Assembly: GCA_019233055.1 (NCBI GenBank)
Contig: JAFAMV010000123.1
Location: 1 to 45,383, forward strand
Length of the DNA stretch: 45,383 nucleotides
Reading direction: 5' to 3'
DNA from: Curvibacter sp.
Lineage (GTDB): Bacteria; Pseudomonadota; Gammaproteobacteria; Burkholderiales; Burkholderiaceae_C
Every line of letters starts with the position of its first letter. Positions within the stretch are counted from its first letter, which is position 1. This document shows, piece after piece, positions 8,285 to 15,497 of this stretch. Made by a program: the position numbers and the translations under genes. A model generated the notes under the pieces. The model saw only the letters and a list, made by a program, of their open reading frames with translations, did no database searches and was not told the DNA's origin.

Positions 8285-9726
8285 CAGGGGGCCGGCGTCG
8301 GGGCTGGTGCGCTGTCGACGGCGGCCAGCGAGCCGCCGCCCAGGGCGCTGTAGAGGGCGATGCGGCTGGCCAGCACGCCACGGTGGGCCTGGACGACGGC
8401 CTGGCCGGCGGCGAGCAGGTCGCGCTGCGCGTCCAGCACCTCGAGGAAGGCGGCCGAGCCGGCCTCGAAGCGCAGCTGCGACAGGCGTGCGCGCTCGGCC
8501 TGGGCGGCTTGTGCGGTCTGGGCGATCAGCCACTGGCGGTCCATGGCCTGGCGGGCCGCCAGCGCGTTGTTGACGTCGCGGAAGGCCCCCTGGACCGCCT
8601 TGTCGTATTGGGCCAGGGCCTCCTGTTCGCGTGCCTGTTGCAGGCGCAGATGGCTGTCGCGGCGGCCGCCGTCGAAGATCGGCAGGTCGATGCTGGGCGC
8701 GAAGATCCAGGCCTTGCTGGCGCCTTCGAACAGGCCGTTGAAGTCGGTGCTGGTGGTGCCCAGGGCGGTGGTCAGGCTGATGCGCGGAAAGTAGGCCGCG
8801 CGGGCTGCGGCCACGTTGGCATGGCTGGCCTGCAACTGGTGTTCGGCCGCCAGGATGTCGGGGCGGGCATTCAGCAGATCGGCCGGCAGTCCGGGGCGCA
8901 ACTCGGCCAGCGGCGGCTGGGAGCCCAGCGACAGGCCCGGTCCGGGAAGGTCGGCCGCACCGACCAGCAGCGTCAGGGCCTGACGCTGTTCGGCGCGCGT
9001 CTGTTCGAGCTGCACCGCCAGCGATTCGGCCTGGGTCAGCAGGGTCTGCACCTGGGTCAGTTGCAGGCGCGAGCTGGAGCCCACCTCGACGCGGCGGCGG
9101 AAGATGCGCAGGGTCTCGCGGCGGCTGTCCACCGCCTCGCGGGCCAGACGGAGGCGATCTTCGGTCTCGCCGAGCGCCACATAGGCCTGGGCCACCTGGC
9201 CGATGAGGCTGAGGGCGGCGGCGCGTGCGGCCTCATCGCTGGCCAGGCTGGTGGCCATGGCGGCGTCGCGCTGGCGGCCGACCCGGTCCCAGAAGTCCAG
9301 CTCCCAACTGGCAAAGCCCAGGCCCAGGCTGTAGCCGCTGGCCTGGATGGGCAGGCCCAGCGGGTCGATGCCGGCCGGCAGGTGCACCCGGTCGCTGGCC
9401 AGTTGCCCCACCACCTGGGGGCTGCCGGCCGCCTTCTGCAGGCCGTAGGCGGCCTGGGCCTGCTGCACCCGGGCGGCGGCCATGCGCAGGTCGCGGTTGT
9501 TCGCCAGCGCCTGTTCGATCAGTCCCTGCAGTCGGGTGTCGGTGAAGTAGTGGCGCCACTCGAGGGTGGCGGCGGCTTCGCCCCGGGCCGGGCTTTCGTC
9601 TTCGAAATGGGCGGCCACGGGCGCGGCGGGGCGCTCGTAGGCCGGGCCGGTGGCCGCGCAGCCCGCCAGCAGCAGGGACAGGGTCAAGGCAGGGGCGGCG
9701 GGCCGCCAGGGGGAGCGCAGGCGCAT
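8284..9726 (-). CDS. Outer-membrane efflux lipoprotein (TolC/NodT family)
   Basis: 480 residues from the ATG at 9726. This start puts a lipoprotein signal at the N-terminus (membrane stretch, then LLLAGC with Cys23). Two outer-membrane efflux protein repeats follow, recognisable by helical segments such as WELDFWDRVGRQRDAA and ARAAYFPRISLTTALG. The protein would form the trimeric exit duct for the HlyD/RbbA pump. A longer open frame starts at 9768 inside fabI but would displace the signal peptide. The upstream gene ends 10 bp before; the ribosome binding site is weak, so coupling to fabI translation is likely. Confidence 0.92.
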   Translation of the reverse strand: MRLRSPWRPAAPALTLSLLLAGCAATGPAYERPAAPVAAHFEDESPARGEAAATLEWRHYFTDTRLQGLIEQALANNRDLRMAAARVQQAQAAYGLQKAAGSPQVVGQLASDRVHLPAGIDPLGLPIQASGYSLGLGFASWELDFWDRVGRQRDAAMATSLASDEAARAAALSLIGQVAQAYVALGETEDRLRLAREAVDSRRETLRIFRRRVEVGSSSRLQLTQVQTLLTQAESLAVQLEQTRAEQRQALTLLVGAADLPGPGLSLGSQPPLAELRPGLPADLLNARPDILAAEHQLQASHANVAAARAAYFPRISLTTALGTTSTDFNGLFEGASKAWIFAPSIDLPIFDGGRRDSHLRLQQAREQEALAQYDKAVQGAFRDVNNALAARQAMDRQWLIAQTAQAAQAERARLSQLRFEAGSAAFLEVLDAQRDLLAAGQAVVQAHRGVLASRIALYSALGGGSLAAVDSAPAPTPAP

Positions 9727-9736
9727 GAGGAAAGGC

Positions 9737-10504
9737 TTATCCGATGGTGTGGAAGCCGGCGTCCACATAGAGGGTGTCGCCGGTGATGGCGCGGGCCGCG
9801 TCGCTGGCCAGGAAGGCGCACAGCGAGCCCACTTCGTCGATGTCGACCAGGCGGCGCAGGGGGGCGCGGCGCCGGGCGTCGTCCATCAGCTCGTCGAAGT
9901 GCGCGATGCCCGAGGCCGCGCGGCTGGCCAGCGGGCCGGGCGAGACCGCATTGACGCGGATGCCCTGCGGGCCCAGCTCGGTTGCCAGGTAGCGCACGCT
10001 GGATTCGAGCGCCGCCTTCACCGGCCCCATGAGGCCGTAGTGGGCGACGACCTCATCGGCCCCGAGGTAGCTCATGGTCAGCAGGGCGCCGCCGTGGGCC
10101 ATCAGGGGTTCGGCCAGCCGGGCCATGCGGATGAAGGAGTGGCAGGAGATGTCCATGGCCCGCGCAAAGCCTTCCTTCGAGCAGTCGATGACGCGGCCGT
10201 GCAGGTCGCCGCTGGGCGCGAAGGCGATCGAATGCAGCAGGAAGTCGAGCCGGCCCCAGCGTTCGGTGATGGCTGCGAACACGGCGTCGAGCTGTTCGGG
10301 CTGCTCCACGTCCAGCGGCATCTGCAGTGCCGCGCCGAGCTGCTGGGCCAGCGGCTCGACATGGGGCCGGGCCTTGTCGTTGAGCCAGGTCAGGGCCAGT
10401 TCGGCGCCGGCCTCGCGGAAGGCCTTGGCGCAACCCCAGGCGATGCTTTGTTCATTGGCGACGCCGACGACCAGGCCGCGCTTGCCGATCAATTGGGAGA
10501 CCAT
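9737..10504 (-). CDS. fabI: Enoyl-ACP reductase, FabI type (NADH-dependent SDR)
   Basis: 255 residues. The FabI-type cofactor loop is GVANEQSIAWGCA (residues 14-26), and the catalytic residues are Y146, Y156 and K163, the same numbering as E. coli FabI. It reduces trans-2-enoyl-ACP or enoyl-CoA with NADH in the cytoplasm. Its place 3 bp after phaC, inside a PHA/acetate operon, suggests an accessory paralogue rather than the housekeeping enzyme, perhaps acting as an electron sink or adjusting acyl chains. This is inference, and whether another fabI exists elsewhere in the genome is unknown. Start ATG at 10504 is the first Met of the fold. Confidence 0.9.
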   Translation of the reverse strand: MVSQLIGKRGLVVGVANEQSIAWGCAKAFREAGAELALTWLNDKARPHVEPLAQQLGAALQMPLDVEQPEQLDAVFAAITERWGRLDFLLHSIAFAPSGDLHGRVIDCSKEGFARAMDISCHSFIRMARLAEPLMAHGGALLTMSYLGADEVVAHYGLMGPVKAALESSVRYLATELGPQGIRVNAVSPGPLASRAASGIAHFDELMDDARRRAPLRRLVDIDEVGSLCAFLASDAARAITGDTLYVDAGFHTIG

Positions 10505-10507
10505 GCT

Positions 10508-12262
10508 TCACTTCTCCAGAACGTAGTGGCCGGGCGCAGCCTGCAGGGCCGGGTGGCCGGGGGATCCCATGTCCGGCAGTCCACCGACGGCGGCCGAATG
10601 GGCCGCCAGCCAGGCCTGCCAGGCCGGCCACCAGGAGCCCTGGACCTCGGTGGCCCGGGCCTGCCAGTCTTCGGGCGACAGGGGGCTGCCGTTGGCCGGG
10701 CGGGTCAGGCATTGGTAGTGGCGGTGCGGGTGGCCGGGCGGGCTGACGATGCCCGCGTTGTGCCCGCCGCTGGTGAGCACGAAGCTGATCTCGGCCGGGC
10801 TCAGGTGGTGCAGCTTGTAGACCGAGTGCCAGGGGGCCACATGGTCGGTGACGGTGCCCACCATGAAGATCGGGACATGGATGTCGGCCAGCGACACCGG
10901 CTTGCCGCCGACCGGGTAACGGCCTTCGGCGAGGTCGTTGTCGAGGAACAGCCGGCGCAGGTACTGCGAGTGCATGCGCGCGGGCATGCGGGTGGTGTCG
11001 GCGTTCCAGGCCATCAGGTCGTTCATCTCGGGGCGCTCGCCGAGCAGGTATTCGTTGACCAGGCGCGACCACAGCAGGTCGTTGGAGCGCAGCATGGTGA
11101 AGGCTCCCGCCATCTGGCCACCGCTGAGGTAGCCGGCCTGGTTCATCTGCGATTCGAGCAGGCTGAGCTGGCTTTCGTCGATGAACAGGCCCAGCTCCCC
11201 GGGCTCGGTGAAGTCGGTCTGGGCCGCGAACAGGCTCAGCGAGGCCAGCCGGTCCTGGCCGTCGCGGCTCAGCGCGGCGGCAGCGAGGGTGGTCAGGGTG
11301 CCGCCAAGGCAATAGCCCGTCGCGTGCACCCGCTGGCCGGGGCAGATGTCCTGCACCGCGTCGAGCGCGGCGGTGATGCCCAGCGACAGGTAGTCGTCCA
11401 TGCCCAGGTCGCGGTCCTCGGCGCCCGGGTTCTTCCAGGAGATGCAGAACACGGTATGGCCCTGGTCGACCAGGTACTTGATCAGCGAGTTCTGCGGTGA
11501 CAGGTCGAGGATGTAGTACTTCATGATCCAGGCAGGCACGATCAGCACCGGTTCGGGATGGACCGCACCGGTGGTCGGGGCGTACTGGATCAGTTCGATG
11601 AGCCGGTTGCGCAGCACCACCCGGCCCGGCGTGGCGGCGACCTGCCGGCCGACCTCGAAGGCCTCGGTGCCGGCCGCCGGCGCATGGCTGGTCTGGCGTT
11701 CCGCGTCGTCCAGGCTGTTGAGCGTGCCGCGCAGCAGGTTGGCGCCCATTTCCTGGGCGGTCTTCTTGATCACCACCGGGTTGCTGAACGGCAGGTTGCC
11801 GGGCGAGAACATGTCCAGCCACTGGCGCACGCCGAACGACACCAGGTCGGCGTGGTGCTTCTCCACGCCCCAGACATCGCGCGTCGCGGCGGACCACCAT
11901 TGCTCATTGAGCAGGAAGGCCTGATGGATGAGGTTGTAGGGAAACTGCTGCCATTCAGGGGCCGCGAAGCGACGGTCGTGCGCCGGCGGGTCGATGCATT
12001 GGCGGACCTCGCCCGGGGCCGCCGCCTGCAGGCTCTGGCGTGCGTACTCGGCGAACTGCCGGCCCTGGCTCAGGGCCAGCTGGGCCAGCTCCAGGCGCTT
12101 GCCCGGCGACAGGGCCAGGTGCAGCGCCCAATCGGCGCTGGCCAGCAGGGGCGCGACCGTCGACATGGCCGAGGTCGAGCGCGCCAGTGCGGCATGGAAT
12201 GCCGAATCGACAGGGTTGTCGGTGACGGAGGCGGGCGTGGCGGGCTCGGGGGTCGTCGTCAT
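10508..12262 (-). CDS. phaC: Class I polyhydroxyalkanoate synthase PhaC
   Basis: 584 residues, close to the Cupriavidus necator enzyme (589). The lipase-like box GYCLGG is at 316-321 with nucleophile C318. The catalytic Asp is D473 in TDHVAPW and the catalytic His is H501 in GGHNAGI, matching C319, D480 and H508 of the C. necator enzyme with a shift of one to seven. The N-terminal PHA synthase domain (DRRFAAPEWQQFPY, about 97-111) is intact. It polymerises (R)-3-hydroxyacyl-CoA on granules. It is the first gene of the nine-gene operon and follows the FNR-type promoter at 12300-12342. No phaA or phaB lies nearby, so monomer may come from the MaoC domain downstream or from genes elsewhere. Confidence 0.97.
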   Translation of the reverse strand: MTTTPEPATPASVTDNPVDSAFHAALARSTSAMSTVAPLLASADWALHLALSPGKRLELAQLALSQGRQFAEYARQSLQAAAPGEVRQCIDPPAHDRRFAAPEWQQFPYNLIHQAFLLNEQWWSAATRDVWGVEKHHADLVSFGVRQWLDMFSPGNLPFSNPVVIKKTAQEMGANLLRGTLNSLDDAERQTSHAPAAGTEAFEVGRQVAATPGRVVLRNRLIELIQYAPTTGAVHPEPVLIVPAWIMKYYILDLSPQNSLIKYLVDQGHTVFCISWKNPGAEDRDLGMDDYLSLGITAALDAVQDICPGQRVHATGYCLGGTLTTLAAAALSRDGQDRLASLSLFAAQTDFTEPGELGLFIDESQLSLLESQMNQAGYLSGGQMAGAFTMLRSNDLLWSRLVNEYLLGERPEMNDLMAWNADTTRMPARMHSQYLRRLFLDNDLAEGRYPVGGKPVSLADIHVPIFMVGTVTDHVAPWHSVYKLHHLSPAEISFVLTSGGHNAGIVSPPGHPHRHYQCLTRPANGSPLSPEDWQARATEVQGSWWPAWQAWLAAHSAAVGGLPDMGSPGHPALQAAPGHYVLEK

Positions 12263-12300
12263 GGGAATGATAGGTCGAGACCAAGTGATGAAGTGACTTG

Positions 12301-12306
12301 ACTTTA
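12301..12306 (-). promoter_or_regulatory. -10 element of the phaC operon (TAAAGT)
   Basis: Read on the minus strand, TAAAGT matches four of six consensus positions. It lies exactly 22 nt beyond the FNR-type box, the spacing of class II FNR-activated promoters. This predicts a transcription start near 12294 and a leader of about 30 nt before the phaC ATG. No -35 is expected at such promoters. Confidence 0.6.
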
Positions 12307-12328
12307 GGCAGGTTCATCCCCGCGAATC

Positions 12329-12342
12329 ATGATCTGGATCAA
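12329..12342. promoter_or_regulatory. FNR/Anr-type box ATGATctggATCAA
   Basis: Nine of ten positions fit the FNR consensus TTGAT-N4-ATCAA. The box centre (12335.5) is 32 bp from the centre of a -10 hexamer on each side: TAAAGT at 12301-12306 for phaC and TCTAAT at 12365-12370 for tetR. That is position -41.5 for both divergent promoters. The geometry predicts low-oxygen activation in both directions by a single dimer. Confidence 0.75.
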
Positions 12343-12349
12343 GTAAACG

Positions 12350-12363
12350 ACCGACTGGTCGGT
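12350..12363. promoter_or_regulatory. TetR-type operator ACCGACTGGTCGGT
   Basis: A perfect inverted repeat of ACCGAC and GTCGGT with a 2-bp spacer, a form often bound by TetR-family repressors. It sits between the FNR-type box and the -10 of the tetR gene, so binding would block tetR transcription (autorepression) and might also hinder an activator at the FNR-type box. Confidence 0.75.
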
Positions 12364-12364
12364 A

Positions 12365-12370
12365 TCTAAT
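12365..12370 (+). promoter_or_regulatory. -10 element of the divergent tetR gene (TCTAAT)
   Basis: TCTAAT matches five of six consensus bases and is 22 nt from the FNR-type box, mirroring the phaC side. The predicted start of transcription is near 12377, about 30 nt before the tetR ATG. The adjacent TetR-type palindrome overlaps the region just upstream. Confidence 0.6.
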
Positions 12371-12408
12371 ATGACAACACTGCGACAGGTCCGACGGAGA
12401 CAGCCCCC

Positions 12409-13056
12409 ATGAACGTGATGAGCCTGGGCGAGGGCCCTGGATTGAGTTGCACACGCCAACGCCAGCGCCTGCCTTCCGATGTGCGGGTGCGCCAGATCCT
12501 GGACGCAGCCCAGCTCGAGTTTTCAGAGCGCGGCTTCGCGGCCGCCCGCATGGACGACATCGCCCGGCGCAGCGGCCTGTCCAAGGGCGGGCTCTACGCC
12601 CATTTCGCCAGCAAGGACGAGGTGTTCGAGGCCTTGCTGACCCGCTCCCTGCGCTTGCCTGATCTGGGCGATCCGCCACCGCTGCAATCCGGCACCACGG
12701 CCCGCGAGGTGGCGCAATGGCTGGTCGAGCGCCTGCACGCCTCGCTGTCGCACCCCGACACCCTGGCCACCTTCCGGCTGCTGATGGCCGAGGGCGAGCG
12801 GGTGCCGCATCTCATCGACGCCTGGCACCGGCAGCTGATCGAGCCGCACCTGGCCTTGTTGCACGAGACCCTGGGCCGGGCGGGTGCCTGGTTGGGCAGC
12901 CGCAGCGTCCTGCTGCGCGAGCCCTGGCTGGCGCTGGCGCCGGTGGTGCACCTGATGGTGATGCAGCTGATCTTCGGTCGGGTGTCCGCGCCGGGGCGGG
13001 AGGCCCGCGAAGCCCATGTGGCCTTGCTGATCGAGCTGTTGTCGCCGCGCGAATGA
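12409..13056 (+). CDS. TetR/AcrR-family transcriptional regulator
   Basis: 215 residues. The TetR helix-turn-helix occupies about residues 28-75 (VRQILDAAQLEFSERGF, then DIARRSGLSKGGLYAHF). The C-terminal ligand domain is divergent, so the inducer is unknown; a fatty acid, acyl-CoA or exporter substrate would fit the neighbourhood. It is divergent from phaC with a 146-bp shared region that contains a TetR-type palindrome, making it the likely local regulator of itself and possibly of the phaC operon and its exporter. GGAGA precedes the ATG at suitable distance. Confidence 0.92.
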   Translation: MNVMSLGEGPGLSCTRQRQRLPSDVRVRQILDAAQLEFSERGFAAARMDDIARRSGLSKGGLYAHFASKDEVFEALLTRSLRLPDLGDPPPLQSGTTAREVAQWLVERLHASLSHPDTLATFRLLMAEGERVPHLIDAWHRQLIEPHLALLHETLGRAGAWLGSRSVLLREPWLALAPVVHLMVMQLIFGRVSAPGREAREAHVALLIELLSPRE

Positions 13057-13066
13057 AATAATTTAC

Positions 13067-13089
13067 ACGTTTTTTACATTGCAAAACGT
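13067..13089. promoter_or_regulatory. AT-rich dyad ACGTTTT-N9-AAAACGT
   Basis: Seven-base inverted arms at 13067-13073 and 13083-13089 lie just after the tetR stop and upstream of a small exported protein. It may be an operator or a weak terminator. No strong -10/-35 pair was recognised around it. Confidence 0.4.
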
Positions 13090-13205
13090 TACGATTTGCC
13101 TGTCTGCGCATTGGGTGGGATAGGCGTTGGTGAATCAGCGTTCCACCTGCGTGTGGACCGCCAAACAGGCCAACGACCTTTCCATCCTTTCAAAGGTGAA
13201 TCCTC

Positions 13206-13664
13206 ATGAAGAAACGCATCGCTCTTCTCCTGCCTCTGCTGCTGGCTTCTTGGGTGCCCCTGATGGCCCATGCCGACATGCCCGGCAAGCACCCCTTCTA
13301 CCTGCACGCCCTGACCGATCTGCGGGCGGCCCGCTGGCTGATCGAACACCGCCCGGGCAATGCCCAGGTCAGTGCCGACGAGGACGTGGCCATCACCCGC
13401 ATCGACGAGGCGATCAACGAGATCAAGCACGCCTCGATCGACGACGGCAAGGACTTGCGCGACCATCCGCCGATCGATGAGCAGATGGACCACCGGGGCC
13501 GTCTGCACCGGGCTGCGGAACTGCTCGATAAGGTGCATTCGGACATCGCCCGCGAGGAGGACGACCCGTTCACCCGAGGCCTGCGTGACCGCGCGGTGCA
13601 CCATGTGGACGACGCGATCCATGCCACGCACAAGGCGATCCACGACGCCGAAGCGGGTCTTTGA
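13206..13664 (+). CDS. Small exported His-rich protein of unknown function
   Basis: 152 residues. MKKR plus a hydrophobic stretch ending in AHA at residue 23 is a clear Sec signal peptide, so the mature protein of about 129 residues is periplasmic. The mature part is helical, highly charged and histidine-rich: HPFYLHALTDLRAARW at the N-terminus, then several D/E/H-rich helices and a C-terminal HHVDDAIHATHKAIHDAE. No known domain is recognised. The pattern of His and acidic residues along helices could bind metal, which is speculation. It stands alone, with 149 bp upstream containing an AT-rich dyad and inverted repeats after its stop. Confidence 0.8.
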   Translation: MKKRIALLLPLLLASWVPLMAHADMPGKHPFYLHALTDLRAARWLIEHRPGNAQVSADEDVAITRIDEAINEIKHASIDDGKDLRDHPPIDEQMDHRGRLHRAAELLDKVHSDIAREEDDPFTRGLRDRAVHHVDDAIHATHKAIHDAEAGL

Positions 13665-13671
13665 GCTGGAT

Positions 13672-13738
13672 GCGGGCCCGTGCCGCATTTCACCGATTTG
13701 CGGATGATTTCGGTGGATGTAAGGTGAATCGGGCCCGC
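13672..13738. repeat. Nested inverted repeats after the His-rich protein gene
   Basis: GCGGGCCCG at 13672-13680 pairs with CGGGCCCGC at 13730-13738. Inside, TTCACC at 13689-13694 can pair with GGTGAA at 13723-13728, while CACCGA at 13691-13696 can instead pair with TCGGTG at 13710-13715. The structure probably ends or protects the preceding transcript. The mutually exclusive inner pairings are noted as a finding. Confidence 0.5.
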
Positions 13739-13800
13739 AAAATGCTATGGTGCTCGGCGGGCATGTCGCCCGACCACCCACCTTCAGGAGCTTGATCCCG

Positions 13801-14073
13801 ATGTCCAAACTGATGCTTGTACTTTTTGCCGGCCTCATGGCTGCCGGTGCTGCGATGGCCCAGACCTCGGATTGCGAAGCCAAGGCCGTGGGCAAGAACG
13901 GCAAGCCGCTGTCCGGCGCGGCCAAGACCTCGTTCCTCAAGAAGTGCGAGGCCGATGCCAAGGGCGCCGCAGCACCCAGCTGCGAGAGCCAGGCCGTGAG
14001 CAAGGACGGCAAGCCGCTGTCCGGTGCGGCCAAGACCTCGTTCATCAAGAAGTGCGAAGCCGGCGGCAAGTAA
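13801..14073 (+). CDS. PsiF-repeat exported protein
   Basis: 90 residues. A signal peptide ends at AMAQ (about residue 20). The mature protein consists of two near-identical repeats of about 34 residues, each with a leading Cys, KxGKPLSGAAKTSF and a closing KKCEA, the PsiF repeat known from the phosphate-starvation-inducible E. coli protein PsiF. Each repeat has two Cys that could form a disulfide in the periplasm. Function of the family is unknown. AGGAG lies upstream, and a strong terminator follows at 14092-14124. No Pho box was recognised upstream. Confidence 0.88.
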   Translation: MSKLMLVLFAGLMAAGAAMAQTSDCEAKAVGKNGKPLSGAAKTSFLKKCEADAKGAAAPSCESQAVSKDGKPLSGAAKTSFIKKCEAGGK

Positions 14074-14091
14074 GCCCCGGTGCGGCACCCA

Positions 14092-14124
14092 GCAAAGAGG
14101 CCCGGATGGGCCTCTTTGCATTTC
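14092..14124 (+). terminator. Rho-independent-type terminator after the PsiF-like gene
   Basis: A perfect 12-bp stem (GCAAAGAGGCCC with its complement at 14108-14119) closes on the loop GGAT and is followed by ATTTC. It begins 18 bp after the stop codon. The T-run is short. On the other strand the stem starts with an A/T-containing end, so it may work in both directions. Confidence 0.75.
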
Positions 14125-14223
14125 AGTGGCCCATGACGCCGAATGCCCTCTGCGGCGCATGAAACCGGCGCGCAAGCCCAGGTTCGGAAGGCCTGCGCAG
14201 CGGGGTGGCGTCGGTTTCCGCGT

Positions 14224-15462
14224 CTATTTCCCGTGCGGCTGGGGGCGGCCCAGCGGCGAATCCACGAAACGGCGCCACTGCGCCTCGGTGGACTTGACCC
14301 TTTCGGTCGAGGCTTCGATCAGGGCCGGCCCCCATTGCGAGCCGGCGGCGAACTCGATCAGGGCGTCGGCGTTGGCGGCGCCGGCATGGCCCGAGGCGCG
14401 CAGCTGGTCCCAGGCCAGCACCCGGCCCATGGTGCAGACGACGTTGCGCAACTGGTCCAGCTTCTTGCCCCACTGGGCGATGGCGACGCGGTCCTCGCTG
14501 GGCTGAAGGCCCTTGAAGACGCAGGACTGGCCGTCGAAGGTGACCGGGTACAGAAAGGCGTGGTCCACCGCCTGCATGCGCTTCTGGACGGCCACCACGC
14601 GGCTGGCCTCGTCGGGCCAGGCGGGCTGGGCGATGCCCAGGCGCTCCAGGGCCGGCGCCAGGGCCGACGACTGGGCCATCTTGATGTCGAGCAGGTAGTT
14701 GCCGTCGGGCGAGCCCTTGCCCTGCACCAGGACCACGAAACGCGGCAGGCCCAGGCTGCCGGTGCCGGCGATGCGGCGCGCCACATCGATCACTTCGAAG
14801 AAGGCTGGATGCTCCTGGCGCGCCGCATAGCGCTTGACGAACTCGTGCACCTTGGCCCGGTCGTCGTCGGTGGCGGCCAGGGCCTTGACGCCATCGACCT
14901 TGAGCTGGCGGTGCCCGTTCTTGCGCACGGTGCGCTTGTCGAGGTACTCGGCCCGGCTGCGGTTCTGCAGGGTGGTGAACAGGTCGCCGACCAGGCCGGT
15001 GGCGGTCTCGGCCTCGACCCACAGGGGTTTGCCGCGCAGCAGGGCGTTGCGGTAGGCGTCCAGGCAGTCCTGGCTGACGGCCAGGGCTTCGGACTCGGTG
15101 GCGGCCAGCTCGTTGGCACCGCACTGGATGCTGGTCAGCAGGCGCAGCAGGTCCCAGGTGCAGGGGGCCAGCGCGGCTTCGTCGAAGTCGTTGATGTCGA
15201 AGTAGGGCAGGCGGTTGTCACCCTTGTAGCTGCCGCAGTTCTCGAAATGCAGGTCGCCGCAGCTCCAGGCCAGCGGCGCTTGACGCAGGGCCGGGTCGTC
15301 GGGCAGCTGTTCGTAGAACAGGTGGCAGGCGCCGCGCAGGAAGATGAAGGCGCTGTCGCGCATCTTGGCGTACTTCATCGCCAGGCGTTCAGGGTCGCGG
15401 CCCTGGTTGCGTTCCACGATGGATTGGATCATCGGGTCGGCATCGTGCGGGGTCTTGGACAT
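14224..15462 (-). CDS. DUF2252 family protein
   Basis: 412 residues. DUF2252 motifs are present: SCGDLHFENCGSYK (GDLHxEN at 69-75) and YFDINDFDEA (87-96), followed further on by GNYLLDIKMAQ. The GDxHxxN and DxNDFD pattern recalls the catalytic loop and metal-binding motif of aminoglycoside phosphotransferase/kinase-like folds, so a small-molecule or protein kinase activity is possible, but no function is established. It is cytoplasmic with no signal peptide and lies 35 bp downstream of the methyltransferase gene, probably in the same transcript. Confidence 0.88.
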   Translation of the reverse strand: MSKTPHDADPMIQSIVERNQGRDPERLAMKYAKMRDSAFIFLRGACHLFYEQLPDDPALRQAPLAWSCGDLHFENCGSYKGDNRLPYFDINDFDEAALAPCTWDLLRLLTSIQCGANELAATESEALAVSQDCLDAYRNALLRGKPLWVEAETATGLVGDLFTTLQNRSRAEYLDKRTVRKNGHRQLKVDGVKALAATDDDRAKVHEFVKRYAARQEHPAFFEVIDVARRIAGTGSLGLPRFVVLVQGKGSPDGNYLLDIKMAQSSALAPALERLGIAQPAWPDEASRVVAVQKRMQAVDHAFLYPVTFDGQSCVFKGLQPSEDRVAIAQWGKKLDQLRNVVCTMGRVLAWDQLRASGHAGAANADALIEFAAGSQWGPALIEASTERVKSTEAQWRRFVDSPLGRPQPHGK

Positions 15463-15497
15463 GGCTTCGGACAGGCAGGATTGGACAGCTCCCCAGT

